DNA from: Roseicyclus mahoneyensis
Lineage (GTDB): Bacteria; Pseudomonadota; Alphaproteobacteria; Rhodobacterales; Rhodobacteraceae
Length of the DNA: 64,000 nt
Assembly (NCBI RefSeq): GCF_003148775.1
Contig: NZ_QGGW01000008.1
Location: 62,001-126,000, forward strand
Reading direction: 5' to 3'
Shown: piece after piece, positions 49,449 through 58,230 of the stretch
Layout of the letters: every line of letters begins with the position of its first letter
How positions within the stretch are numbered: the stretch's first letter is position 1
Made by a program: the position numbers and the translations under genes
Notes under the pieces: model-generated
Database searches by the model: none
What the model saw: the letters and a program-made list of their open reading frames with translations, nothing else
What the model was told of the DNA's origin: nothing

Positions 49449-51470
49449 ATGACCAATCCGCTGCTAGAGACCTGGGAAACCCCCTTCGCCCTGCCGCCCT
49501 TCGACAAGATCGCGGACGACCAGTTCGCGCCCGCTATGGAGACAGCGCTGGCAGAGGGGCGAGCGGCGATTGGCGCCATCGCGGACAACCCCGATCAACC
49601 CAGTTTCGCCAATACGATCGAGGCGCTGGAACTGGCGGGCGACACGCTCGACCGGGTGGCGGGGGTTTTCTACAATCTGGCAGGTGCGGACTCGAGCCCC
49701 GTGCGCGAGGCCTTGCAGCGCGAATTTGCCCCCAAATTCTCGGCCTATTCCTCCGAAATCACCAATAACGCGGCCCTTTTCGCGCGGATCGACGATCTGT
49801 GGCAGCGGCGCGATACCTTGGGTCTCTGTGCAGAACAGATGCGGGTGCTGCGCCTTACCCATCGCGGCTTTTCCCGTTCGGGTGCCGCCCTTGAGGGGTT
49901 CGCGCGCGACCGGCTGACCGAGGTGAAGAGCCGTCTGGCGGTGCTCGGCACGACGTTCTCGCAAAACCTGCTGGCCGATGAGCGGGCGTGGGTCATGCCC
50001 CTGTCAGAGACCGATCTGGAGGGCTTGCCTGATTTCGTCATCGCCGCCGCGCGCGAGGCCGGGCGTGAAAAGGGGCATGATGTCCCGGTCGTCACCCTGT
50101 CGCGGTCGCTGATCGTGCCGTTCTTGCAATTCTCGCCCCGCCGCGACCTGCGCGAGATCGCCTACAAGGCATGGGTCGCGCGCGGCATGAACGGGGGCGA
50201 GACCGACAACCGCGACATCGCGGCGGAGGTTCTGGCGCTCAGGGCGGAACGGGCGATGCTCTTGGGCTACGACAGTTTCGCCGATTACAAGCTTGAGACC
50301 GAGATGGCAGGCAATCCGCATGCTGTGAGGGACCTGCTGATGCAGGTCTGGGAACCGGCGCTTGCGCAGGCGCAGGCGGATGCGGTCAAGCTGACCGCCA
50401 TGCTGCATTCCGACGGCGTGAACGGCGAGTTGGAGCCGTGGGACTGGCGCTACTATTCCGAAAAGCGGCGGCTGGCCGAGCATGATCTGGATGAGGCGGA
50501 GCTGAAGCCGTATTTTCAGCTCGACGCGATGATCGAGGCGGCCTTCGATTGCGCGCGCCGCCTGTTCGGGCTGGAGTTCCGACCGCTTGACGTGGCGCTT
50601 TATCACCCAGACGCGCGGGCGTGGGAGGTGATGCGGGGCGGCAAGCATGTCGCGGTTTTCATCGGTGACTATTTCGCGCGCGGGTCGAAACGCTCGGGCG
50701 CGTGGTGTTCGGCGATGCGCAGCCAGAGGAAGCTGGGTGGGGATGTGCGGCCCATCGTTGTGAACGTGTGCAACTTCGCCAAGGGTGATCCCTGCCTCTT
50801 GTCCTACGATGATGCGCGCACGTTGTTCCACGAATTCGGCCACGCGCTGCACCAGATGCTGTCGGATGTAACCTATGGCTCGATCAGCGGCACGAGCGTT
50901 GCGCGCGATTTCGTGGAGCTGCCAAGCCAATTGTACGAGCATTGGCTGGAGGTTCCCGAGGTGCTCGAAAAACACGCCCTCCACGCAGTGACAGGCCAGC
51001 CGATGCCCCGCGCCCTGCTCGACCGGCTCTTGGCGGCGCAAACCTATGACATGGGGTTCCAGACAGTCGAATATGTCGCTTCGGCGCTGGTCGATCTGGA
51101 TTTCCACACCAGCGAAGAGGCCCCCACCGACCCGATGGCTGCACAGGCCGTGACGCTGGAAGGGCTGGGAATGCCGCGTGCCATCGGCATGCGGCACGCG
51201 ACGCCGCATTTCGCCCATGTCTTCAGCGGCGACGGCTATTCCAGCGGTTACTACAGCTACATGTGGTCCGAGGTGATGGATGCCGACGCCTTCGCCGCCT
51301 TCGAGGAGGCGGGTGGTCCCTTCGACACCGAGACGGCGCAAAAGCTGGAACGCTTCATCTTGTCGGCCGGCGGCAGCCAAGAGGCGGATGCGCTTTACAC
51401 CGCATTCCGGGGCCGGATGCCGGGGGTCGAGGCGCTGCTGAAGGGCAGAGGTCTGCAGCGGGTGGCCTGA
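49449..51470 (+). CDS. M3 family oligopeptidase (peptidyl-dipeptidase Dcp / oligopeptidase A type)
   Basis: A 673-residue cytosolic zinc peptidase. The zinc motif is FHEFGHALHQML with H461, E462 and H465, followed by the third ligand in DFVELPSQLYEHW. The N-terminal helical cap begins NPLLETWETPFALPPFDKI. The C-terminal HVFSGDGYSSGYYSYMWSEV is the conserved substrate-gripping Tyr/Gly loop. Length suits Dcp/PrlC-type enzymes, which degrade short peptides. Confidence 0.94.
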   Translation: MTNPLLETWETPFALPPFDKIADDQFAPAMETALAEGRAAIGAIADNPDQPSFANTIEALELAGDTLDRVAGVFYNLAGADSSPVREALQREFAPKFSAYSSEITNNAALFARIDDLWQRRDTLGLCAEQMRVLRLTHRGFSRSGAALEGFARDRLTEVKSRLAVLGTTFSQNLLADERAWVMPLSETDLEGLPDFVIAAAREAGREKGHDVPVVTLSRSLIVPFLQFSPRRDLREIAYKAWVARGMNGGETDNRDIAAEVLALRAERAMLLGYDSFADYKLETEMAGNPHAVRDLLMQVWEPALAQAQADAVKLTAMLHSDGVNGELEPWDWRYYSEKRRLAEHDLDEAELKPYFQLDAMIEAAFDCARRLFGLEFRPLDVALYHPDARAWEVMRGGKHVAVFIGDYFARGSKRSGAWCSAMRSQRKLGGDVRPIVVNVCNFAKGDPCLLSYDDARTLFHEFGHALHQMLSDVTYGSISGTSVARDFVELPSQLYEHWLEVPEVLEKHALHAVTGQPMPRALLDRLLAAQTYDMGFQTVEYVASALVDLDFHTSEEAPTDPMAAQAVTLEGLGMPRAIGMRHATPHFAHVFSGDGYSSGYYSYMWSEVMDADAFAAFEEAGGPFDTETAQKLERFILSAGGSQEADALYTAFRGRMPGVEALLKGRGLQRVA

Positions 51471-51536
51471 GCTGTTCGGCGGGCAGGGCGCGATCAGACG
51501 GTCGGCCCTTGGTGCCTCTCGTAACCCTTCTGTGCA

Positions 51537-51930
51537 TGGCTTTTGCGCTGCATGTCACGCCTGTCCGGGCCCAAGAGGCGCTCCTCCGTGAACTTCTGAA
51601 AGCCTTCGGCGCAGGTGTCGGGGGGCGTGTCGTCGGGCGGTTGCAGAGCATCGGTGGGCGGAGTGGCGTGACGCGGCCGAGAGCCCGTCCGCCTTTGCCT
51701 TTGTCAACGAGATCATGGCGGGGATCACCACGGTCGACCCGATCATCGAGAGCGGAGGCAACGCGCATTTTGTTCACTCGTTTCAGGCATGCGGCCAATT
51801 GGATGATCCGTTGGCTGCCCATTTCGTGCCCGGAGGCGTCGCCGCGGATACGGAGGTCGCGCTTGTCGAGATCTTGCGGGGCTGCTTTGCGGCGCTGGCG
51901 ACAGACGGCGTAGCGCCCTGGTGTGGACTC
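51537..51930 (+). pseudogene. Probable frameshifted gene for a small exported protein
   Basis: Within the 460-base gap after the M3 gene, an ATG at 51537 opens a signal-peptide-like frame (MAFALHVTPVRAQEALLREL, then LKAFGAGVGG). Around the G6 run at about 51620-51625 the coding pattern moves to another frame: EWRDAAESPSAFAFVNEIMA, then TTVDPIIESGGNAHFVHSFQ, ending near LRGCFAALATDG. That frame has no stop before the antisense MFS gene. The two halves look like one broken gene. The family is not recognised. Confidence 0.45.
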
Positions 51931-53064
51931 TCAGCGGGCGATGAGGCGGGCGGTAAGCGGAAAGGCCAGCATCAAGATGGCCAGAGCTCCAAAGGCCATG
52001 GCAAGGCTGCTCGCCTCGGCTACGAAGCCCACCAGCGCGGGGCCAAGCAAGATGCCCGCGTAGCCCGTGGTGGTGACGGCGGCGACGGCGAGGCCGGGGG
52101 CCATGTCGGGCTGGCGGGCCGCAAGGCTGAAGACCACGGGTACAAGGTTGGCGCAGCCCAGCCCGATCAGGACGAAGCCCAAAAGCGCCACGCCGACCAT
52201 GCCCGGCACCAGCGTCAGCCCGATGCCCGAGATGGCGATCAGACCGCCCACAATCAGCACCGCGCGTTGACCCAAAGCCGCGACGATCCTGTCGCCGGTC
52301 AGCCGCGCCACGGTCATCGCCACCGAGAAGAGCATGTAGCCGATGCCTGCCGTCGTCGGCTCCAACAGGTCTTGGGCCACGATCAGCAGTGCGCCCCAGT
52401 CAAGCACTGCGCCTTCGACCAGAAAACAGATCGCCGCCAGCACCGCCAGCAGCAAAACCATGCCACGCGGCAGGGCCAGTTTGGGCGGGGCCCCACCTGC
52501 AGCGCGCAGAAAACGCGGGGTGGCGACGATCATCATGGCCAGCGCAAGGGTGCTGCCAACAGCGGCCGCCATCAGCGGCGAGGCGCCCGCCCAGAGCAGG
52601 CCGGTAACGCCGCCCGCGCCCAAGATGCCCCCGACGCTCCACATCGCGTGAAAGCCCGACATCATCGGGCGTTGCGCCCGGGTCTCCACCTCGGCGGCAT
52701 GCACGTTCATCGCCACGTCGATGGTGCCGAGCGCCGCCCCGAAAAAGGCCAGTGCAACACCCAGCACCAGCACGGAGGGTGCCAGCACCAGCATCGGCAA
52801 CAGCAAGACAAGGCCGTACCCCCCCAACAAGATCATCGGCCGCGCCCCCATGCGCGCGCTGATATACCCCGTCACCGGCATCGCCACGATCGACCCCAGC
52901 CCCAGACACAGAAGCAGCAGGCCAAATGTGCCTTCGCCCGCGCCGACCTGATCCTTGGCGAAAGGGATCAGCGGCGCCCAGCAGGCCATCACGAAACCCG
53001 CCGCCAGAAAGGCGAGGCGGGTGGCAAGGGCTGCCGCCGGAAGGGTCCGCGCTACGGGGATCAT
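51931..53064 (-). CDS. MFS transporter (fucose permease/YbjJ-like)
   Basis: A 377-residue inner-membrane transporter with about 12 helices. The loop motif GYISARMGARPMILLGG is the MFS motif A. IDVAMNVHAAEVETRAQRPM-type sequence between helices 4 and 5 and FHAMWSVGGILGAG are typical of the FucP/YbjJ branch. The substrate is unknown. It converges with the broken gene. Confidence 0.88.
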   Translation of the reverse strand: MIPVARTLPAAALATRLAFLAAGFVMACWAPLIPFAKDQVGAGEGTFGLLLLCLGLGSIVAMPVTGYISARMGARPMILLGGYGLVLLLPMLVLAPSVLVLGVALAFFGAALGTIDVAMNVHAAEVETRAQRPMMSGFHAMWSVGGILGAGGVTGLLWAGASPLMAAAVGSTLALAMMIVATPRFLRAAGGAPPKLALPRGMVLLLAVLAAICFLVEGAVLDWGALLIVAQDLLEPTTAGIGYMLFSVAMTVARLTGDRIVAALGQRAVLIVGGLIAISGIGLTLVPGMVGVALLGFVLIGLGCANLVPVVFSLAARQPDMAPGLAVAAVTTTGYAGILLGPALVGFVAEASSLAMAFGALAILMLAFPLTARLIAR

Positions 53065-53112
53065 GTCGGGACTGCCAGACGAAGGGGGTGGGGGCTGCGC
53101 ATCGCGCTTGGG

Positions 53113-53775
53113 TCAGTCGAAACTTTCGCCCGGGTCTACGCCCCAAAGCCCGCGGGCCTCGACCCAGCCGCGAAAGCCGCCAACTTCCATTTCGCACCAA
53201 TCGACGCGGCATTGCCGCAGCGTGCCGATGACGCCCTGTTCAGCCTCCGCGCGCACCATCGAGGCACGGTCGGGCCGTTGATGCAGCGTCAGGCGTTCGG
53301 CCTCGACAATCGCGGTGCGTTCCCCGGACAAAAGCGTGTAATGGACCCAACCGCCTGCACCGTCCCGGTCGATGACGCGGCGCCAATGGCCGTGTTCGGC
53401 CACCACCATCACCGGCATGTTGCGGCGCTGAAACACCCAGTCGATCCTGTGGCTGCGCGACGGTCCGCGGCGGGCATTCGCCTCGGCCGCCTTGATCGAG
53501 ACATAGCGCGGGATCGGAAAGCCGGTGACGGAGCCGACGGCCGGATCGCGGGGGGGGCTTGTGGCGGCGACATCCTCGATGGGCTGGGCCTCGTCGGGCA
53601 CGGCGGCACTTGCAGGGGCAGGTGTCGGGGCGGGTTGCGCGGTCGTCTCGAGTGCCGCCAACGTCAGAGGTCGGGGAACCGGATCTGTCCTGGGCCTGTC
53701 CTGTGCAAGCGCACCCCCCGCCAGCCCAATCAAGACCGAGGCCGTCAGAAGGCCACGCCACACTGCTTTTTGCAT
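53113..53775 (-). CDS. Secreted SH3-domain protein (DUF1058-like)
   Basis: A 220-residue periplasmic protein with a signal peptide (WRGLLTASVLIGLAGGALAQ), a Pro/Ala/Thr-rich linker (about 30-75) and two bacterial SH3 units. The first contains AAEANARRGPSRSHRIDWVF and RRVIDRDGAGGWVHYTLLSG; the second has VDWCEMEVGGFRGWVEARGL. This matches the aromatic SH3_4 family. It probably binds cell-wall material. I start at ATG 53775; ATG 53811 is possible. It diverges from the 2-hydroxyacid dehydrogenase. Confidence 0.86.
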   Translation of the reverse strand: MQKAVWRGLLTASVLIGLAGGALAQDRPRTDPVPRPLTLAALETTAQPAPTPAPASAAVPDEAQPIEDVAATSPPRDPAVGSVTGFPIPRYVSIKAAEANARRGPSRSHRIDWVFQRRNMPVMVVAEHGHWRRVIDRDGAGGWVHYTLLSGERTAIVEAERLTLHQRPDRASMVRAEAEQGVIGTLRQCRVDWCEMEVGGFRGWVEARGLWGVDPGESFD

Positions 53776-53931
53776 CCCACTCGTCCTGCGCTTGCCCGCC
53801 CCTTTTTGCATGGGGCGCGTCGTTTTTCTGCCTGCCGTCCGGGGGCTGCGGCGGCCACGCGGCTTGCGCCCCCGGTTCGGACCTGAGAGTGTCACGGCAG
53901 GCGCGCGAATGCCAGAAAAGGGAAGGGTCCG

Positions 53932-54918
53932 ATGCCAGCTCAGCGGTTGAGTGTTGTCCTGACGCGACGGTTGCCCGAGATCGTCGAGACGCGGATGACC
54001 GAATTGTTCAACGTCCAGCTGCGCGAGGATGACACGCCGATGTCGCGCGCCGAGCTTGTGGCGGCGATGGCGCAGGCCGATGTGATCGTGCCCTGCATCA
54101 CCGACCGGATCGACGGCGGGATGCTGGGGCAGGCGGGCGACCGGCTGAAACTCGTCGCGAATTACGGCGCGGGCGTCGATCATATCGACGTGGCGACGGC
54201 GCGCCAGCGCGGCATCCTCGTTTCGAACACGCCCGGCGTGATGACCGATGACACTGCCGACATGGCGTTGGCGCTGATCCTCGCCGTGTTGCGCCGGTTG
54301 CCCGAGGGCATGGCCGCGATGCAGGCGGGCAATTGGGACGGCTGGGCGCCCACCGCCTTCATGGGCGGGCGCGTCGCGGGCAAGCGGCTGGGCATCCTTG
54401 GCATGGGTCGCATCGGTCAGGCGGTGGCGCGGCGCGCGTCGGCCTTCGGGATGCAGGTGCATTACCACAACCGCCGCCGCCTTCATGCCGATATCGAAAC
54501 GGCGCTCGAGGCGACCTATTGGGACAGTCTCGACCAGATGATCAGCCGGATGGATGTGATCAGCGTGAACTGCCCCCACACGCCCTCCACCTTTCACCTG
54601 ATGAACGCGCGGCGGCTCAAGCTGATGAAACCGCAAGCCGTGATCGTGAACACGTCCCGCGGCGAGGTGATCGACGAGAACGCGCTGACCCGCATGCTGC
54701 GCGCGGGCGAGATCGCGGGCGCGGGTCTGGATGTGTTCGAGAAGGGCCGCGAGGTGAACCCGCGCCTGCGCGAATTGCCCAACGTTGTGCTGCTGCCGCA
54801 CATGGGATCGGCCACGCGCGAGGGGCGGATCGAGATGGGCGAGAAGGTGATCATCAACATCAAGACCTTTGCCGATGGGCACCGGCCGCCGGATCTGGTC
54901 GTGCCGAGCATGTTGTGA
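53932..54918 (+). CDS. D-isomer-specific 2-hydroxyacid dehydrogenase (glyoxylate/hydroxypyruvate reductase type)
   Basis: A 328-residue NAD(P)-dependent enzyme. The Rossmann motif is LGILGMGRIGQAVARRASAF. The catalytic Arg lies in VNTSRGEVIDENAL, the Glu in GLDVFEKGREVNP and the His in LPHMGSATREGR. The sequence style fits glyoxylate reductases of alphaproteobacteria, but the true substrate is unproven. The stop overlaps the next gene by one base. Confidence 0.92.
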   Translation: MPAQRLSVVLTRRLPEIVETRMTELFNVQLREDDTPMSRAELVAAMAQADVIVPCITDRIDGGMLGQAGDRLKLVANYGAGVDHIDVATARQRGILVSNTPGVMTDDTADMALALILAVLRRLPEGMAAMQAGNWDGWAPTAFMGGRVAGKRLGILGMGRIGQAVARRASAFGMQVHYHNRRRLHADIETALEATYWDSLDQMISRMDVISVNCPHTPSTFHLMNARRLKLMKPQAVIVNTSRGEVIDENALTRMLRAGEIAGAGLDVFEKGREVNPRLRELPNVVLLPHMGSATREGRIEMGEKVIINIKTFADGHRPPDLVVPSML

Positions 54919-55829
54919 TGCGCCACCGCTGGCTTTGGGCGGTTGCGGGTCTGGTTAGCCTCGCCATTGGCGTCTTCGATGTGACAAACGAAAGGCCGCT
55001 GAACCCGACGCTTTGGCCCGCCACGGCGGCAGCCGAGGACATCGCCCTGTCGGCAGGCGCGGTCTATGTTTCGCTGCGGGTCATCAATGCGGCCCTGTCC
55101 ACCGCGCAGGAGGTCGAGATCGGCGCTTCGATCGGCGCGCAGGCCAATCTTCAACCGCTGAAGTTCCTCGAGCCGCTGGACGACACCGTCGAACGGGTTG
55201 CAGGCGTGGTTTTTGTGATCGCGGCGGGGGCGGCGCTTGCCGGACTGGGTCTTGCGCCTGTTGCCGGTCTTGGGCTTTGTCTGCTGGGGATTGGTTGCCT
55301 GATCCGGGCAGCAGGTGAAGGCAGGCCCCGCCTCGCCGGGATCGAGGGCGCAGGCGCCTACGCGATGCGCATGGGGGCGGTGTTCGGTCTTGGTCTGCCG
55401 GTGATCTTTGCCCTTGGCGTCGGGCTCGGGGATGCGCTGACCGCCTCACGATGGGACCGTGCAATGTCCGACCTTGCCGGTGTCACCGAAGAGGCGCGCG
55501 TTCTTGTGGGCGCTGTTGTGGACGCCGAGCTTGCGGCGAGTGGCGTAGACCCCGGCGTTTTTGCGGAGGACGCGCAGACCGAAGCGGGGGGCGGGTGGTT
55601 CGACTGGATCGGATCCGGCGTCCAGTCGGTCGGAGAAGGGTTCGGCGGTGCGGTCGAGGCAACACGTCGCTACATCCGTGCGGGCGGCCTGCTCATGTCG
55701 CGCGCCGATGACGTGTTTTCGGCCTCGCTCACCATCATCGGTGTCTTCGTCCTGCGCACGCTGGTGTTGCCGGGGCTTCTGCTCTGGGCGCTCGTCGGGC
55801 TGATGCGCCGCGTTGTTGCGGCAGGCTAG
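54918..55829 (+). CDS. Membrane protein of unknown function
   Basis: A 303-residue protein. It has an N-terminal helix (WLWAVAGLVSLAIGVFDV), a periplasmic-like segment, two mid helices (VAGVVFVIAAGAALAGLGL and VAGLGLCLLGIGCLI), a further one near 155-175 (GAVFGLGLPVIFALGVGL) and a C-terminal helix pair (ASLTIIGVFVLRTLVLPGLLLWALV). A soluble acidic stretch of about 80 residues lies between. The start overlaps the dehydrogenase stop (TGATG), implying coupling. I recognise no family. Confidence 0.75.
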   Translation: MRHRWLWAVAGLVSLAIGVFDVTNERPLNPTLWPATAAAEDIALSAGAVYVSLRVINAALSTAQEVEIGASIGAQANLQPLKFLEPLDDTVERVAGVVFVIAAGAALAGLGLAPVAGLGLCLLGIGCLIRAAGEGRPRLAGIEGAGAYAMRMGAVFGLGLPVIFALGVGLGDALTASRWDRAMSDLAGVTEEARVLVGAVVDAELAASGVDPGVFAEDAQTEAGGGWFDWIGSGVQSVGEGFGGAVEATRRYIRAGGLLMSRADDVFSASLTIIGVFVLRTLVLPGLLLWALVGLMRRVVAAG

Positions 55830-55862
55830 ACACCGCCCCGCACCCATGCCACCCCTCTGCCC

Positions 55863-56945
55863 ATGACCCATGACTTCCTCATCGTCGGCGGCGGCATCGC
55901 GGGCCTGTCCGCCGGCGCGCGCCTGTCGGAGCTTGGCACCGTTCTGCTGCTCGAGGCCGAACCCGCGCTTGCCTACCACGCCTCGGGTCGGTCCGCCGCG
56001 CTCTATGAGGCGCAATATGGCAATCCCGCCACCATCGCTCTCAACCTCGCCTCGCGCGCCGATCACGAGACGCTGGGTGGCGGTGTGCTCAGCCAGCGCG
56101 GGTTGATGTTGCTGGCAGGCTTGGGCGAGGAGGAGGTCTTTGCCCATGACGCGGCGCAAATGGGTCTGGAGGTCATCGGGGCGGCTGAGGCGGTGGCACG
56201 TGTGCCCGCGCTGAACCCTGACGGCATCGCCGGGGCGGCGGTGCATGACGACGCCTGGGACATCGATACCGACCGGCTCATCCAGCATTTCGCCCGCACC
56301 ATCAAGGCGCAGGGCGGCACCGTGCAGACGGGCGCCGCCGTGACCGCAATCCAAAAGACCGTCGGCGGCTGGCGGGTGCAGACCGCCGGGGGCGATTACA
56401 CCGCCCGCCTTCTGGTCAATGCCGCCGGCGCATGGGCCGACGGTGTCGCCGCCATGGCCGGCATCGCGCCCATCGGCATCACGCCCTATCGTCGGTCGGT
56501 CGCCCGTGTGCCCGCCCCCGGCGGCCTTGACGTCTCACGCTGGCCCATGTTGCTGGGCGCGGGCGAGACATGGTATGCCAAGCCCGACGCGGGGCAGATG
56601 ATCGTCTCTCCCGCCGAGGAAGACCCGGTGGCCGAACCTCATGACGCCTGGCCCGAAGACCTGATGCTGGCCGAAGGGATCGCCCGCTATCAGGCCTTTG
56701 TCACCCAAGAGGTCACGCGCCTGACCTCCTCCTGGGCGGGGCTGCGCAGTTTTTCGCCCGACCGCGCGCTGGTGCTGGGGCCCGAGCCTGCCGATCCCTC
56801 CTTTGTCTGGGTGGCGGGGCAGGGTGGCTACGGCTTCCAGACCGCGCCCGCCGCCTCGCGGCTGGTGGCCGATCTGGTCGCGGGCCGCGCGCCCGATCTT
56901 GATCCCCACATCGTGCAGGCCCTCTGCCCTTCGCGCTTTCGCTGA
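55863..56945 (+). CDS. FAD-dependent oxidoreductase, DadA/glycine oxidase family
   Basis: A 360-residue flavoenzyme of the DAO family. The FAD motif GGGIAGLSAGARLSELG is near residue 8-24, then LLEAEPALAYHASGRSAALY. The central NAAGAWADGVAAMAG and C-terminal VAGQGGYGFQTAPAASRL are characteristic. It likely oxidises an amine or D-amino acid; the substrate is unknown. A perfect hairpin (56951-56969) follows the stop. Confidence 0.9.
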   Translation: MTHDFLIVGGGIAGLSAGARLSELGTVLLLEAEPALAYHASGRSAALYEAQYGNPATIALNLASRADHETLGGGVLSQRGLMLLAGLGEEEVFAHDAAQMGLEVIGAAEAVARVPALNPDGIAGAAVHDDAWDIDTDRLIQHFARTIKAQGGTVQTGAAVTAIQKTVGGWRVQTAGGDYTARLLVNAAGAWADGVAAMAGIAPIGITPYRRSVARVPAPGGLDVSRWPMLLGAGETWYAKPDAGQMIVSPAEEDPVAEPHDAWPEDLMLAEGIARYQAFVTQEVTRLTSSWAGLRSFSPDRALVLGPEPADPSFVWVAGQGGYGFQTAPAASRLVADLVAGRAPDLDPHIVQALCPSRFR

Positions 56946-56950
56946 GGTCG

Positions 56951-56969
56951 GGGAAACCTGTGGTTTCCC
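56951..56969 (+). terminator. Hairpin after the FAD oxidoreductase gene
   Basis: GGGAAACC-TGT-GGTTTCCC is a perfect 8-bp stem 6 bases after the stop. No T-run follows, so termination strength is uncertain. Confidence 0.5.
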
Positions 56970-57023
56970 ACGGCCCGCGCGCCCACTAGACTGTTCCCAT
57001 CCGTGACCACCAAGGAAAACGCC

Positions 57024-57488
57024 ATGACATTTCCCCGCGCCCTCGCCCTTGCCACAGCCTTTTGCATGTCCGCCCTGCCTGCCGCCGCGCAATCGCAGCT
57101 CGACCGGATGCAGGTCGTGTCCGAACGGGCCAATACCCTCATGAACGAGGCCATGATCATCGAGATCCCCGCGCTTGCGGGCAACATGCCCGATCCCACA
57201 TGGGATGACCCCATGCGCACGGCCTATGCCTGCATCCTCGATGGGTACGTCGCGGCCAGCAGCACGGGCGCGGTTGACAGCATGCTCGACGAGATGGAGG
57301 CGCTTTTGGAAGATGCCACCGCGGACTCGATCCTGAATGGCGATATGGCCGAGGATGCGATGCTGCCCGAAGGCGTAGACGAGGCGCAGGCGCAGGCGAT
57401 CTTGATGAATTGCGGACTGATGGAGCTGATGATGACGCGCATGGCCGAAAGCGGTGCGATGGGCGTGATGATGCAGCAATCGCAGTGA
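57024..57488 (+). CDS. Small secreted acidic protein, function unknown
   Basis: A 154-residue protein with a signal peptide (MTFPRALALATAFCMSALPAAAQ). The mature part is helical, acidic and very Met-rich (MEALLEDATADSILNGDMAE; LMELMMTRMAESGAMGVMMQ), with two Cys (AYACILD, LMNCGLM). I chose the ATG at 57024 with AAGGAA upstream; a GTG at 57003 is possible. Its last four bases overlap the next start. No family is recognised. Confidence 0.75.
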   Translation: MTFPRALALATAFCMSALPAAAQSQLDRMQVVSERANTLMNEAMIIEIPALAGNMPDPTWDDPMRTAYACILDGYVAASSTGAVDSMLDEMEALLEDATADSILNGDMAEDAMLPEGVDEAQAQAILMNCGLMELMMTRMAESGAMGVMMQQSQ

Positions 57489-58144
57489 TCCGGCGGCTTG
57501 ACCTGCCTGACGGGGGCGGCGCGGAGGCGGGCGATGCCCGGCTCTCGGCGCCCTCGGCCTTGCGCAACCGCGACCTGATTGCGGCGGAACTTGTGCGCCT
57601 GGCCCCTCCGCGGGGACGCGCGCTGGAGATCGCATCGGGCACGGGCGAGCATGTGGTGGTCTTTGCCGCCGCCATGCCGGGGCTGGATTGGCAGCCGACC
57701 GATCCCGATGCCGCGCGACGCGCCTCCATCGCCGCATGGGCACAGGATGCGGGCTTGCCCAATATCTTGCCGCCGCGACCGCTGGATGCCGCGCGGCCGG
57801 GCTGGTCGGATGAGCACGGCCCGGCCGACCTCATCGTGCTGGTCAACCTGTTGCACCTGATTTCCACGCCCGAGGCGGCGACGGTTCTGACCGAAGCGGC
57901 TGCGGCCCTTGCTCCGGCAGGGATATTCGCGCTCTACGGCCCATTTCTCCGCGATGGCACAGCGACCAGCGAAGGTGACGCCGCCTTTGACGCCAGCCTG
58001 CGCGCGCAAGACCCCGCCATCGGCTACAAGGATGTGATCTGGACCTGCGCGCAACTGGTCGCGGCGGGCCTGTCCCATGTCGAGACCGTTGCGATGCCCG
58101 CCAACAACCTGCTCTTGATCTTCGAGCGACGGGCCGCAACGTAA
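57485..58144 (+). CDS. DUF938 SAM-dependent methyltransferase-like protein
   Basis: A 219-residue protein of the DUF938 family. Conserved blocks are SAPSALRNRDLIAAELVRLA, the SAM loop ALEIASGTGEHVVVFAAAMP, WQPTDPDAARRASIAAW, and VLVNLLHLISTPEAATVL. The start is a GTG at 57485 in a 4-base overlap (GTGA) with the upstream gene. The methyl acceptor is unknown. A hairpin follows the stop. Confidence 0.9.
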   Translation: MIRRLDLPDGGGAEAGDARLSAPSALRNRDLIAAELVRLAPPRGRALEIASGTGEHVVVFAAAMPGLDWQPTDPDAARRASIAAWAQDAGLPNILPPRPLDAARPGWSDEHGPADLIVLVNLLHLISTPEAATVLTEAAAALAPAGIFALYGPFLRDGTATSEGDAAFDASLRAQDPAIGYKDVIWTCAQLVAAGLSHVETVAMPANNLLLIFERRAAT

Positions 58145-58147
58145 CAT

Positions 58148-58170
58148 CCCGAAAACCGTCGCTTTTCGGG
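58148..58170 (+). terminator. Hairpin after the DUF938 gene
   Basis: CCCGAAAA-CCGTCGC-TTTTCGGG forms a perfect 8-bp stem 4 bases after the stop. It lacks a following T-run but its own A/T-rich stem and position suit a terminator. Confidence 0.55.
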
Positions 58171-58230
58171 CTACGTCCGCCTATGGTTGCGACCGGCCGG
58201 GCGGGGATAAGGCCCGGAGGAGAGATTTTG

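Noticed and set aside
51615-51630. Programmed -1 frameshift at the G6 run
   Set aside because: No downstream stimulatory structure or conserved fusion partner can be shown, and the second frame has no stop; a broken gene is simpler.
51715-53886. 723-codon plus-strand open frame across the MFS gene
   Set aside because: Only its first about 70 codons look coding (the broken gene); the rest is antisense to the MFS and SH3 genes.
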